A stretch of DNA of 64,000 nucleotides from Streptomyces aquilus (lineage in GTDB: Bacteria; Actinomycetota; Actinomycetes; Streptomycetales; Streptomycetaceae): assembly GCF_003955715.1 (NCBI RefSeq), contig NZ_CP034463.1:7998001-8062000 (forward strand), in the 5' to 3' direction. Of the stretch, positions 45,520 to 54,874 are shown piece by piece. The notes below the pieces were generated by a model that saw only the letters and a list, made by a program, of their open reading frames with translations, made no database searches and was not told the DNA's origin. The first letter of the stretch is position 1, and the number at the start of each line of letters is the position of its first letter. The position numbers and the translations under genes are program-made.

Positions 45520-48500
45520 TTGGCGAGAGCGATACGCCGTACGGCCATGGGGGCGGCGACCGCCGTCGTCCTGGCCGTCACGACCGCCGCGCCCACGCAC
45601 GCGGCCGACCACGACGGACCGAGACCGCTGACCGGCAGCCGGGCCACCCCCGGCTCCGGCGCCGTCGTCACCCTCGTCACCGGCGACCGGGTCCTCGTCA
45701 CGAAGGACGGGGCCGTCGCCCTGCCCGGCGAGGACGGCAGGACCCCCTTCACCCAGACCCGCCAGGACGGCGACGACCTCTACGTCTATCCCGAGGGCGC
45801 GATCGAGGCGCTGGCCGCCGGACGCGTGGACGAGGAGCTGTTCAACGTCACCGGCCTGGTCCGGCAGGGCTACGACGACGCCCACGCCGACACGCTGCCG
45901 CTGATCGCGACGTACGACCGCGCCGTCACCGCCCGCAGCGTCCCGACGACCCCGCGCGGCGCCGCACGCGACCGGGTGCTCGGCTCGATCGACGGCGTGG
46001 CGCTGGACGCGGACAAGGAGAAGGCCGGCGCCTTCTGGGACGACGTCAACCAGGGGTCCCTCAAGAAGCTGTGGCTGGACGCCAAGGTGTCGGCCACCCT
46101 CGACCGGTCGACCAAGCAGGTCCACGCCCCGGAGGCCTGGGCCGCCGGCTACGACGGCAAGGGCACCAAGGTCGCCGTCCTGGACACCGGCGTCGACGCC
46201 GACCACCCCGACCTCAAGGGCCGGATCGGCGCGTCGCGGAACTTCACCGACTCGGCCGACACCGACGACCACCAGGGTCACGGCACCCACACCACCTCCA
46301 CCGTCGGCGGCACCGGCGCCGCGAGCGGCGGCAGGAAGAAGGGGGTCGCGCCCGGCGCCGAGCTGCTCAACGGCAAGGTCCTCAACGACGGTGGCTACGG
46401 CGAGACTTCGTGGATCATCGCCGGCATGCAGTGGGCCGTCGAGCAGGGCGCCGACGTGGTCTCCATGAGCCTCGGCAACCCCGACGAACGGGACTGCACC
46501 GACCCGATGGCCCAGGCCACCGAGGAACTCGCGCGCTCCCACGAGGACACCCTCTTCGTCATCGCGGCCGGCAACTCCGGACCCGGCAACAACACGGTCT
46601 CCTCGCCGGGTTGCGCCCCGAGCGTCCTCACGGTCGGCGCCGTCGACCGCGACGACGCGACCGCGAACTTCTCCAGCCGCGGCCCGGTCTACGGCGCCCA
46701 CACCCTCAAGCCCGAGATCACCGCCCCGGGCGTCGGCATCTCCGCCGCCAACGCGGGCGGGCGCGGGGTGTACGCCTACCAGTCCATGAGCGGTACGTCG
46801 ATGGCGACCCCGCACGTCGCGGGCGCCGCCGCCATCCTCAAGCAGCGTCACCCGGACTGGAATGCCGCCCGCATCAAGGCCGCCCTCGTCTCCGCCGCCG
46901 ACGCGGACATCCCCGGCGACGTCCGCGAGACCGGCGGCGGCCGCCTCGACGTCAAGGCCGCCCTCGACCAGACGATCCTCGGCACACCCGCCGTCCAGGC
47001 CGGCACCTACAACTGGCCGCAGGACAAGAGCGACCGCACCACCGTCGCCGTGCCGTACACCAACACCACGGACAAGGCAGTGGAGTTGAAACTGTCGGTG
47101 ACGGGGATCACCGGCAACGACGGCTCCACCGTCCGCTCACCCGTGGCCCGCCTGAGCTCGACGTCGGTCACCGTGCCGGCCGGGAGAACGGTCGAGGTCC
47201 CGCTCCGCGTCGACCCCACGGCCACGCTCCAGCGCGCCCAGTACGGCGACATCACGGGCAGGGTCCGCGCGGAGGCCGCCAACGGCGTCCGCGTCTCCAC
47301 CCCCTTCTCCCTCTACGTCCAGCCCGAGACGGTCACCCTGCGTGTCAAGCTGATCGACCGCCACGGCGACCCCGCCACCGGCGCCTCCTCCGTCGACGTC
47401 ATCGGCACCGACGACGCCACCGGCGAACGCCGCTTCAACGACGGCGCCGTCGACCAGACGTACACGATCCGCCCCGGCGGCTACTTCCTCTCCAGCTTCA
47501 TCACCACCCCCGAGACCGAGGGCACGCTCTACAACTCCCTCGCCTACCTCGCCCGTCCGCAGCTGGAGGTCCGCGGGGACACCACCGTCGTCCTCGACGC
47601 CCGCAAGGCCCACCGCCTCAGCGTCCGCACGGACCAGCCGACCGAACTCCGCGGCGCCACGCTCGGTTTCGCCCGCTCGTGGGACGACACCTGGCTGCAC
47701 GGCGGCACCGCGGCAGGCGGCCGCACCCTGCGCGGCTACTACGCCTCCGTCGACGGCAAGGCCACCGACGGCAGCTTCGAGTTCGACAGCTTCTGGCGCG
47801 CCGCGGCCCCGCAGCTCACCGAACTCGCGGTCGTGGGCGGGCAGAAGCTCCACCCGGTGACCGCGTCGACGAGCTCCGTGAACCTGGACGGCAAGGGCCG
47901 GGCGGCGCTCTATTACGCCAAGTCCGGTACAGAAGAGGACTTTTCGGGCGCCAAGGGCAAGATCGCACTCGTCAAGCTCCCGGACGACGGCGGCGCCTAC
48001 GAGGTCGCGAACCGCGCGAAGGCGGCCGGCGCCGTGGCGCTCCTCGGCTACCGCGAGGCGCCGGGCCGCTGGTACCCCTCGGACGGCTTCGTCGGCGGCA
48101 CGCTGCCGATCCTCGGCATCCCGACGGAGGAGGCGCGGGCGCTGCTCGCGGCCGGAACCGACGTGACCCTGCGCTGGACGGCCACGGCGAAGAGCCCGTA
48201 CGTCTACAACCTCGCCTACCCGGAGACGGGACAGCTCCGCGGCGACCGCGTCTACCACGCCCGTGACCGGGAGTTGGCGGCGACGAAGGCGACGTACAAG
48301 TCGATGTCGGGCGGAGCGACGGACCACATCGACCTCCCGTCGATGACCCGCCCGAGCGGCCTGTCCGGCTACTTCGGCGACATCGAGACCGTCCCCGCGC
48401 CCTTCACCCGCACCGAGTACCGCACGCCGGGCACGACCGGCTGGGGGCACCAGCTGTCCAGCAGCTTCCCGTGGGGCGAGTTCATGATCGACCCCGTGCG

Positions 48501-49224
48501 GACGTACGAGAAGGGCGAGCGTCGTCAGGAGGAGTGGTACGGCGGTGTCCTCGCGCCGACCGGCCCCCTCGACGACACCGGCACCGAGGCACTGGCCGCG
48601 GAACGCCAGGGCAACCTCATCGGCGTCGCCCCCGCGTTCTACGGCGACGGCCAACACATGGGCGTCCAGGGCAGTTTCGGCGACCTGGGCAGCATGGTCC
48701 TGAAGCGGAACGGCGAGACCATCGGCGACAGCCCTTACCCGTTCGGGGTGTTCACGGTCCCGGCGCAGGAGTCGTCGTACGAACTCACCCTGAACACGGC
48801 GAAGTTCGGCCAGCCGGCCCGCGTCTGGAACCGCACCACGCAGACGACCACGACCTGGACCTTCCGCTCGGCCCTCGACGAGAACGCCTACTCCCAGGGC
48901 ATCCCGCTGCTCTTCCCGCACTACGCCCTCCCCGAGGACGGCCTCAAGACCCTCCCCGCGAAGGACGGTCAGCGCATCACGCTCACGGCGACGGGCCACG
49001 CGGGCTACCACCCGGGCGCGTTGACCGCGGCGAAGCTCGCCTACTCCTACGACGGCGGCGAGACCTGGACCGAGGCGCGGACGGAGCAGCGCGGCGGGGC
49101 CTGGCAGGCCGTCGTCGACCACAGCTCCGCGACAGGAAAGCAGGTCACCCTCAGGACCGACCTGACCGACGCCAACGGCAACTCGGTCACCCAGATCGTG
49201 ACCCGGGCCTACGACGTGCGCTAG
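45520..49224 (+). CDS. Large secreted S8 (subtilisin-like) serine protease
   Basis: A 1234-residue exported protease with a signal peptide (about residues 1-29, ending THAAD), a propeptide region to about residue 200, and a subtilisin catalytic domain. The triad is D222 (VAVLDTGVD), H254 (GHGTHT) and S427 (SGTSMATPHVAG), with the oxyanion Asn in AAGNSGPGN. After the domain come beta-rich modules and a PA-like insert (KGKIALVKLPDDGGAYEVANRAKAAGAVALL). The start is uncertain: TTG at 45520 is chosen because GGAGAG lies about 5 bases upstream and it yields a normal signal peptide; ATG at 45493 has no ribosome site. Divergent LuxR-type regulator; strong terminator follows. Confidence 0.9.
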   Translation: MARAIRRTAMGAATAVVLAVTTAAPTHAADHDGPRPLTGSRATPGSGAVVTLVTGDRVLVTKDGAVALPGEDGRTPFTQTRQDGDDLYVYPEGAIEALAAGRVDEELFNVTGLVRQGYDDAHADTLPLIATYDRAVTARSVPTTPRGAARDRVLGSIDGVALDADKEKAGAFWDDVNQGSLKKLWLDAKVSATLDRSTKQVHAPEAWAAGYDGKGTKVAVLDTGVDADHPDLKGRIGASRNFTDSADTDDHQGHGTHTTSTVGGTGAASGGRKKGVAPGAELLNGKVLNDGGYGETSWIIAGMQWAVEQGADVVSMSLGNPDERDCTDPMAQATEELARSHEDTLFVIAAGNSGPGNNTVSSPGCAPSVLTVGAVDRDDATANFSSRGPVYGAHTLKPEITAPGVGISAANAGGRGVYAYQSMSGTSMATPHVAGAAAILKQRHPDWNAARIKAALVSAADADIPGDVRETGGGRLDVKAALDQTILGTPAVQAGTYNWPQDKSDRTTVAVPYTNTTDKAVELKLSVTGITGNDGSTVRSPVARLSSTSVTVPAGRTVEVPLRVDPTATLQRAQYGDITGRVRAEAANGVRVSTPFSLYVQPETVTLRVKLIDRHGDPATGASSVDVIGTDDATGERRFNDGAVDQTYTIRPGGYFLSSFITTPETEGTLYNSLAYLARPQLEVRGDTTVVLDARKAHRLSVRTDQPTELRGATLGFARSWDDTWLHGGTAAGGRTLRGYYASVDGKATDGSFEFDSFWRAAAPQLTELAVVGGQKLHPVTASTSSVNLDGKGRAALYYAKSGTEEDFSGAKGKIALVKLPDDGGAYEVANRAKAAGAVALLGYREAPGRWYPSDGFVGGTLPILGIPTEEARALLAAGTDVTLRWTATAKSPYVYNLAYPETGQLRGDRVYHARDRELAATKATYKSMSGGATDHIDLPSMTRPSGLSGYFGDIETVPAPFTRTEYRTPGTTGWGHQLSSSFPWGEFMIDPVRTYEKGERRQEEWYGGVLAPTGPLDDTGTEALAAERQGNLIGVAPAFYGDGQHMGVQGSFGDLGSMVLKRNGETIGDSPYPFGVFTVPAQESSYELTLNTAKFGQPARVWNRTTQTTTTWTFRSALDENAYSQGIPLLFPHYALPEDGLKTLPAKDGQRITLTATGHAGYHPGALTAAKLAYSYDGGETWTEARTEQRGGAWQAVVDHSSATGKQVTLRTDLTDANGNSVTQIVTRAYDVR

Positions 49225-49258
49225 CACGTAGGGGATCGCGGGCCCGGGTCACCCGGAC

Positions 49259-49302
49259 GTCGCCGGGCGGTTCTCCCGTGGGGGGTGGGACCGCCCGGCG
49301 AC
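49259..49302 (+). terminator. Hairpin terminator after S8 protease
   Basis: GTCGCCGGGCGGT (49259-49271) pairs perfectly with ACCGCCCGGCGAC (49290-49302), 18-base loop, followed by CTGTTT. Confidence 0.75.
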
Positions 49303-49374
49303 CTGTTTCGCACGACCTGCTGATTTTCCGGTTGCCCCGTTTTCATCCGGCCCTCGCGGTGGACAATTAGGGGC

Positions 49375-50793
49375 ATGAGCCATCAGGGGGGAAGGCCCAC
49401 CGGCCACGAGGACGACTGGTGGGGACAGCTGTACGACGACAAGACCGAGGACGCGGGCCCGACCACGGCCCCGGACACGCTGGACGACAGGTACGAGTCG
49501 GCAGCGGGAACGGTGAACGGCGACGCGGAGCGGGCTGAGATCCCTGCGCAGGATGCTGGGGCCCTCGCACGACCTGCGGACCTCCCGGCGCCGCCTGCCG
49601 GGGTCCCCGCACGGCCTGCGGAGCTCCCCGCACGGCCTGCGGGCAACTCCGCGCAAGCTGCGGGCAGTCGTGCCGCTGGGGCGGCACGGGTGGGCGCAGG
49701 CGGCACCCCGCCAGCGCGGGCAAGCGAATCCCACCCCCCAGCACCGCCCCCGGCCGACAGTGACCCCCCGCCCACCGAAACCCCCGTACGCACCGCCACC
49801 CGCCTGGACCTCCCCACCCTTCCCCCACCCCCCGTCACCTACCTCGGCTCAGGCCCGCCCACCTACGAACCCGAACCCACCGCCCTCCCACCGGCGAACC
49901 CCGACGAACTCGACGACCTCGTCGCCGACACCGTCCTCGACGGCGCCCACTACGGCTCCTGCACCCTCCGCGCCGCCTCCGTCCGCGGCGACTCCGCCCG
50001 CTTCCGCGGCGAACCCCGCCGCGACTCCCTCCTCACCGCCCGCTTCGGCACCGGCGACCACGCCTTGGTCCTCGTCGCGATGGCCACCGGCGCGAGGGCC
50101 ACCCCCGGCGCCCACCGGGCCGCCGCCGAGGCCTGCCACTGGATCGGCAGGGCCGTGGGCCGCAGTCACGCCCGGCTCGCCGAGGACATCAGGGCCGCCC
50201 GCCGCGGCGACCTCAAGTCCGGCCTGCACCGCCTCACCGACCGCAGTCTCGGCAAACTCCGCGCCAGCGCCGTCGAACAGGGCATCGACCCGGAGGAGTA
50301 CTCCGCCACCCTGCGCTGTCTGCTCCTGCCCGCCGACACCGACTGCCGTACCCGCGTCTTCTTCGGCGTCGGCGCGGGCGGCCTGTTCCGCCTCCGGGAC
50401 GGCGAGTGGCAGGACATCGAGCCGCGCGTCACCGACGCCACCGGCGAACCGGTCGTCGGCTTCGGCTCACTGCCCGCCGAGACCCCCGAGGGCGACCGGC
50501 TCACCATGGACCTCGGCATCCCCACCCCGCCGAGCCCCTACGAACCCGCCCCCGAGCCACCCCGCGAACCGTTCCGGTTCCGCGCCTCGGTAGCCCGCCC
50601 GGGTGACACGCTCCTGATGTGCAGCGGCGGTCTCGCGGAGCCGCTGCGCGGCGAGCCGGAGCTGGGCGCGTACCTCACGGGACGGTGGTCCGGCCCCACC
50701 GCGCCGGGCCTCGCGGCGTTCCTCGCCGACACCCAGGTCCGGGTGAAGGGCTACGCCGACGACCGTACGGCGGCCGCCGTGTGGGAGGCGTAA
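49375..50793 (+). CDS. PP2C-like protein with proline/alanine-rich N terminus (probable pseudophosphatase)
   Basis: A 472-residue cytosolic protein. Residues 1-180 are low-complexity, Pro/Ala-rich and contain five 7-residue repeats (ARPADLP, APPAGVP, ARPAELP, ARPAGNS, AQAAGSR). Residues 190-472 follow the PP2C phosphatase fold: CTLRAASVRGDSARFRGEPRRDSLL, HALVLVAMATGARATPGAHRAAAEA, PGDTLLMCSGGLAEPL and a final YADDRTAAAVWEA. The metal-binding aspartate of the DGL motif is replaced by glycine (SGGLAEPL), and the NxD-type first motif is not intact, so catalysis is doubtful. It may bind phosphoproteins or partners in a Ser/Thr kinase network. Confidence 0.8.
   Translation: MSHQGGRPTGHEDDWWGQLYDDKTEDAGPTTAPDTLDDRYESAAGTVNGDAERAEIPAQDAGALARPADLPAPPAGVPARPAELPARPAGNSAQAAGSRAAGAARVGAGGTPPARASESHPPAPPPADSDPPPTETPVRTATRLDLPTLPPPPVTYLGSGPPTYEPEPTALPPANPDELDDLVADTVLDGAHYGSCTLRAASVRGDSARFRGEPRRDSLLTARFGTGDHALVLVAMATGARATPGAHRAAAEACHWIGRAVGRSHARLAEDIRAARRGDLKSGLHRLTDRSLGKLRASAVEQGIDPEEYSATLRCLLLPADTDCRTRVFFGVGAGGLFRLRDGEWQDIEPRVTDATGEPVVGFGSLPAETPEGDRLTMDLGIPTPPSPYEPAPEPPREPFRFRASVARPGDTLLMCSGGLAEPLRGEPELGAYLTGRWSGPTAPGLAAFLADTQVRVKGYADDRTAAAVWEA
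49562..49666 (+). repeat. 21-base tandem repeat within the PP2C-like gene
   Basis: Five degenerate 21-base units encode the ARPAxLP-like heptapeptides. The two central units share 18 identical bases (TCCCCGCACGGCCTGCGG at 49604 and 49625), so copy number may vary between strains. Confidence 0.7.
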
Positions 50794-50820
50794 CCGCGGC
50801 CGGTGTGGATACATGGACTC

Positions 50821-52563
50821 ATGGCCAAGCAGAACGTCGCCGAACAGTTCGTGGACATCCTCGTGCGCGCCGGTGTGAAACGCCTCTACGGCGTCGTCGG
50901 CGACAGCCTCAACCCGGTCGTCGACGCCGTGCGCCGCAACCGCGCCATCGACTGGGTGCACGTCCGGCACGAGGAGACCGCCGCCTTCGCCGCCGGGGCG
51001 GAAGCCCAGGTCACCGGCAAGCTGGCCGCCTGCGCCGGCTCCTGCGGCCCCGGCAACCTGCACCTGATCAACGGCCTGTACGACGCCCACCGCTCCATGG
51101 CGCCCGTCCTCGCCCTCGCCTCGCACATCCCCTCCAGCGAGATCGGCCTCGGCTACTTCCAGGAGACCCACCCCGACCAGCTGTTCCGTGAGTGCAGCCA
51201 CTACAGCGAGCTGATCTCCAGCCCGAAGCAGATGCCGCGCCTGCTCCAGACGGCCATCCAGCACGCGGTCGGCCGCAGCGGCGTCAGCGTCGTCTCCCTC
51301 CCCGGCGACATCGCCGACGACCCCGCCCCGGACAAGCCGCTGGAGACCGCCCTCGTCACCTCCCGGCCCACGGTCCGTCCGGGCGACGCCGAACTCGACG
51401 CGTTCGTCCGCATGATCGACAAGGCCGAGAAGATCACTCTGTTCTGCGGCAGCGGCACGGCCGGCGCGCACGCCGAGGTCATGGAGTTCGCGCAGAAGGT
51501 CAAGTCCCCGGTGGGGCACGCACTGCGGGGCAAGGAGTGGATCCAGTACGACAACCCGTTCGACGTCGGCATGAGCGGTCTGCTCGGCTACGGCGCCGCC
51601 TACGAGGCCACCCACGAGTGCGACCTGCTGATCCTGCTCGGCACCGACTTCCCGTACAACGCGTTCCTGCCCGACAACGTCAAGATCGCCCAGGTCGACG
51701 TCCGTCCCGAGAACCTGGGCCGGCGTTCGAAACTCGACCTCGCGGTGTGGGGCGACGTGAAGGAGACCCTGCGCTGTCTGACCCCGCGGGTGAAGGAGAA
51801 GCAGAACCGGCGCTTCCTCGACAAGATGCTCAAGAAGCACGCCGACGCCCTGGAAGGCGTGGTCAAGGCCTACACCCGCAAGGTCGAGAAGCACGTCCCG
51901 ATCCACCCCGAGTACGTGGCCTCCGTGCTCGACGAACTCGCCGACGACGACGCCGTGTTCACGGTCGACACCGGCATGTGCAACGTCTGGGCCGCCCGCT
52001 ACATCTCCCCGAACGGCCGCCGCCGGGTCATCGGCTCCTTCTCGCACGGCTCCATGGCCAACGCGCTGCCGATGGCGATCGGCGCCCAGTTCACCGACCG
52101 CAGGCGCCAGGTCGTGTCGATGTCCGGCGACGGCGGATTCTCCATGCTGATGGGCGACTTCCTCACCCTGGTCCAGTACGACCTCCCGGTGAAGGTCGTC
52201 CTCTTCAACAACTCCTCGCTGTCCATGGTCGAGTTGGAGATGCTGGTCGCGGGACTCCCGTCGTACGGCACCACGAACAAGAACCCCGACTTCTCCGCCG
52301 TCGCCCGCGCCTGCGGTGCCTACGGCGTCCGCGTCGAGAAGCCCAAGGAGCTCGCGGGGGCGTTGAAGGACGCCTTCAAGCACAAGGGCCCCGCCCTCGT
52401 CGACGTCGTCACCGACCCCAACGCCCTGTCCATCCCGCCGAAGATCAGCACCGAGATGGTCACCGGCTTCGCCCTCTCCGCCTCGAAGATCGTCCTCGAC
52501 GGCGGGGTGGGCCGCATGCTCCAGATGGCCCGCTCCAACCTGCGGAACGTGCCCAGGCCCTAA
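50821..52563 (+). CDS. poxB: Pyruvate oxidase / thiamine diphosphate-dependent enzyme
   Basis: A 580-residue member of the acetolactate synthase/pyruvate oxidase family. The N-terminal pyrimidine domain has RLYGVVGDSLNPVVDAV and the catalytic glutamate in VRHEETAAFAAG. The central domain has the sugar-fold pattern of the FAD-binding part. The C-terminal thiamine diphosphate motif GDGGFSMLMGDFLTLVQYDLPVKVVLFNNSSL starts at G436. The length and SHGSMANALPMAIGAQ segment match PoxB, which converts pyruvate to acetate and carbon dioxide with electrons to quinone. The ATG at 50821 is used. Its stop overlaps the stop of a convergent gene by 4 bases. Confidence 0.9.
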   Translation: MAKQNVAEQFVDILVRAGVKRLYGVVGDSLNPVVDAVRRNRAIDWVHVRHEETAAFAAGAEAQVTGKLAACAGSCGPGNLHLINGLYDAHRSMAPVLALASHIPSSEIGLGYFQETHPDQLFRECSHYSELISSPKQMPRLLQTAIQHAVGRSGVSVVSLPGDIADDPAPDKPLETALVTSRPTVRPGDAELDAFVRMIDKAEKITLFCGSGTAGAHAEVMEFAQKVKSPVGHALRGKEWIQYDNPFDVGMSGLLGYGAAYEATHECDLLILLGTDFPYNAFLPDNVKIAQVDVRPENLGRRSKLDLAVWGDVKETLRCLTPRVKEKQNRRFLDKMLKKHADALEGVVKAYTRKVEKHVPIHPEYVASVLDELADDDAVFTVDTGMCNVWAARYISPNGRRRVIGSFSHGSMANALPMAIGAQFTDRRRQVVSMSGDGGFSMLMGDFLTLVQYDLPVKVVLFNNSSLSMVELEMLVAGLPSYGTTNKNPDFSAVARACGAYGVRVEKPKELAGALKDAFKHKGPALVDVVTDPNALSIPPKISTEMVTGFALSASKIVLDGGVGRMLQMARSNLRNVPRP

Positions 52564-53978
52564 TCTCCGGAGACCCACTTCCGGTTCGAGTAGTCGTACG
52601 AATACTGCGGCAGCTGCTTGTCGCCCGTCGTGCGGAACGGGCTGCCGTGGTCGTCGATGCGGACGGTGCCGGTGCGGCCCTGGGAGGACCAGTCCAGTTC
52701 GAGGTACCAGGTGCAGTCGCAGCCGACGGTCCGCGCGGTGACCAGCAGGATCTCCGGGTCCTCGGCGGAGACGCGGTACGGCATCCGGATCGCCGGGATC
52801 TCGTTCTCGCCGTCGTTGCCGGCCTCCGAGCGGGCGATCGGCCGGTCCGCGTCGAGGTCGACGGAGAACATACGGGGCGTGAGCGCGCCACCGCAGCCGT
52901 TGTCCATGGCGTACGAGTTGCCCCCGGCCGGGGCCGCACGCCCGACCACCCGCACCCGGAGCGCGTCGAGGACCACGGCCGTGGAACTGCGCCCCTGCAC
53001 GGAGATCTGGACCATCGTCTCGCCGCCGTGCAGCGCGCCCTGCGCCGCCGCCCAGACCGCGGCGTCCTGCGCGACCGGTGGCGGTGGCACCTGCGTCGAC
53101 GGCTTGTCGATGACGTAGCGGTGGCCGCAGCCCGCGTTCCAGACATGGGAGTTGACCGTCCAGGACAGCGGCACGGCGGCCCCCGGGCCGGCCCCGCCGG
53201 TGGGGCTGCCGCCGCCCTTGGCGGTCGGGCCGGCGTGCGGGCGGCCGGTGCCGGAGGCGGACGGCGAGGAGGTTCCCCGGTCCGGGGAGGCGGACGGACT
53301 CGGCTTCTTCTTCGACGCCGTGGGGTCCGGTGACGCGGAGGTGGCCGAGCTGGTGACGGGCGCGTCGGTGGGGCTCACGGAGTCGGCGGCGGAGGAGCGG
53401 CCGTCCGAGAGGGCGGACAGGCTGCCGAGCGTGGCGATCAGCGCGACGGCCGCGGCCGAGGCGACCAGGGTGCGCCGACGCCGGTACCAGGGGCGGGGGC
53501 CGGGCGGCTCGGGCAGCCGCAGTGCGGTGACGGGGGCGACCTCGTCCGCCTCGACGGTCGAGTCAAGGGTCGGCTCGACGGCGGGTGCGGCGTTCGCTTC
53601 GACGCCCGGCTCGACGGCCGGTGCGGGGTTCGCGACGCTCGGCTCGACGGCCGTCTCGACGTCGGTCTCCGCCGGGTCCGGTGCAGGCGTCGGCGCGGGC
53701 TCCTGCGGGCGGGACCGCTGTCGTGCCGCCACCGCGAGCAGCCAGCGCCGGTGGAGTTCGTGCCGTTCCTCCGGCGTCGCCCCGCACAGCGCCGCGAACC
53801 GCTCCACGCGGGCGAAGTCCACCGGGACCGTCTCACCGGCGCAGTACCGGTGCAGCGTCGAGGTGTTCATGTTCAGGCGGCGGGCCAACTGGCCGTAGCT
53901 GCGGTCCGTCCGTTCCTTCAGCCGCGCCAGCAGCGCCGCGAACTCCGCCACCTCGTCTGCGTCGTGCTGCTCCGACAC
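52560..53978 (-). CDS. HTH-transmembrane protein with extracellular domain
   Basis: A 472-residue single-pass membrane protein. Residues about 8-80 hold an XRE-like helix-turn-helix (FAALLARLKERTDRSYGQLARRLNMNTSTLHRYCAGETVPVDFARVERFAALCG), followed by a Pro/Glu/Ala linker and one membrane helix (RRTLVASAAAVALIATLGSLSAL, about 170-192). The outside part begins with a long Ser/Pro/Thr linker and ends in a cysteine-containing domain of about 210 residues (LSWTVNSHVWNAGCGHRYVIDKP to YDYSNRKWVSGD) without known motif. The GTG at 53978 is used because GGGGGCGGGA precedes it; the upstream ATG at 54059 adds a Cys-rich tail with no ribosome site. The protein could carry a signal across the membrane to DNA. 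A divergent small secreted protein may be a partner. Confidence 0.82.
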   Translation of the reverse strand: MSEQHDADEVAEFAALLARLKERTDRSYGQLARRLNMNTSTLHRYCAGETVPVDFARVERFAALCGATPEERHELHRRWLLAVAARQRSRPQEPAPTPAPDPAETDVETAVEPSVANPAPAVEPGVEANAAPAVEPTLDSTVEADEVAPVTALRLPEPPGPRPWYRRRRTLVASAAAVALIATLGSLSALSDGRSSAADSVSPTDAPVTSSATSASPDPTASKKKPSPSASPDRGTSSPSASGTGRPHAGPTAKGGGSPTGGAGPGAAVPLSWTVNSHVWNAGCGHRYVIDKPSTQVPPPPVAQDAAVWAAAQGALHGGETMVQISVQGRSSTAVVLDALRVRVVGRAAPAGGNSYAMDNGCGGALTPRMFSVDLDADRPIARSEAGNDGENEIPAIRMPYRVSAEDPEILLVTARTVGCDCTWYLELDWSSQGRTGTVRIDDHGSPFRTTGDKQLPQYSYDYSNRKWVSGD

Positions 53979-54206
53979 CGTTGTCCCGCCCCCGTTCCGC
54001 CGTCCCAGGCACTCGCATCTCTGCAGGTCACATGGCCTGGGATGGTTCCACCCGCACACATCGGCCGTCAGCGGTTGCGCCGGCTGCCTGTGACCGCTGA
54101 TGCTCTTGGTGTCGCACCGAGCGGACCGGACCGACCAACCACCCCGGGCGACACGCTACTTACTCGCACATCTTCTCGCACTCACTCGTACACGGGGGAC
54201 ACACCC

Positions 54207-54821
54207 ATGCCCATGCGCAACCGAGCCGGCGCGCTCCTCGCCGTCGCCGCCACCGGACTCGCCCTCGGCGCGACGCTCGCCTCACCCGCGGACGCCGCCC
54301 CGAAGACGTCTCCGAAGTTCCTGTCGGCGTCCGAACTGCCGCCGCACCCCTCGTCCTCCTGGACGGCCGGCAAGGTCACCGACGGCGTCCCGGACGGCCT
54401 GCTGTCCTGCCTCCAGGACACCATGCCCGGCTACGACTCCCGGTACCGCGCCTTCCACACCGACCTGGACACCGGCGCCCTCCAGCTCACGATCGTCGTC
54501 GGCGACACCACCAAGGCCAAGGCCCTCGCCACCCGGCTGAACAAGGACATCCAGACCTGCCCCACGCAGTTGGAGCAGGCCGACCCGGAGGTCGAGGCCA
54601 CCCACCGGGACTACGGGACGCTGCCGGTCGAGGAGGGCGCCCGCGTCCACGGTCTGCACATCGAGGGCTCCTGGGGCTCCTCCGACATCCACCTGCTCTC
54701 CGTAGGCCGGGACGGCAAGACCGTCACGGTCGTGCAGTGGGGGCAGCTGGGCGACTTCGCCGACGCGCCCGTGAAGGCGTTCCGCAAGACGACGACCACC
54801 GCGGTGAACAAGCTCTACTGA
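54207..54821 (+). CDS. Small secreted protein of unknown function
   Basis: A 204-residue exported protein with a signal peptide (residues 1-30, ending ADAAP). The mature domain has two cysteines (LLSCLQDTMPG and QTCPTQLEQ) that likely pair, and an alpha/beta pattern (GALQLTIVVGDTTKAKALATRLNKDIQ; DIHLLSVGRDGKTVTVVQWGQ). It resembles the extracellular sensor domains seen on some actinobacterial kinases, but this is only a fold-level impression. GGGGG precedes the ATG. It is divergent from the HTH-transmembrane gene and ends in a hairpin terminator. Confidence 0.78.
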   Translation: MPMRNRAGALLAVAATGLALGATLASPADAAPKTSPKFLSASELPPHPSSSWTAGKVTDGVPDGLLSCLQDTMPGYDSRYRAFHTDLDTGALQLTIVVGDTTKAKALATRLNKDIQTCPTQLEQADPEVEATHRDYGTLPVEEGARVHGLHIEGSWGSSDIHLLSVGRDGKTVTVVQWGQLGDFADAPVKAFRKTTTTAVNKLY

Positions 54822-54840
54822 GTCCACCCGAAGAAGCGGG

Positions 54841-54874
54841 GCCGCCCTCTCGCCACGGGGGTCGGGAGGGCGGC
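54841..54874 (+). terminator. Hairpin terminator after the small secreted protein gene
   Basis: GCCGCCCTC (54841-54849) pairs with GAGGGCGGC (54866-54874), 16-base loop, 20 bases after the stop codon. Confidence 0.6.
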
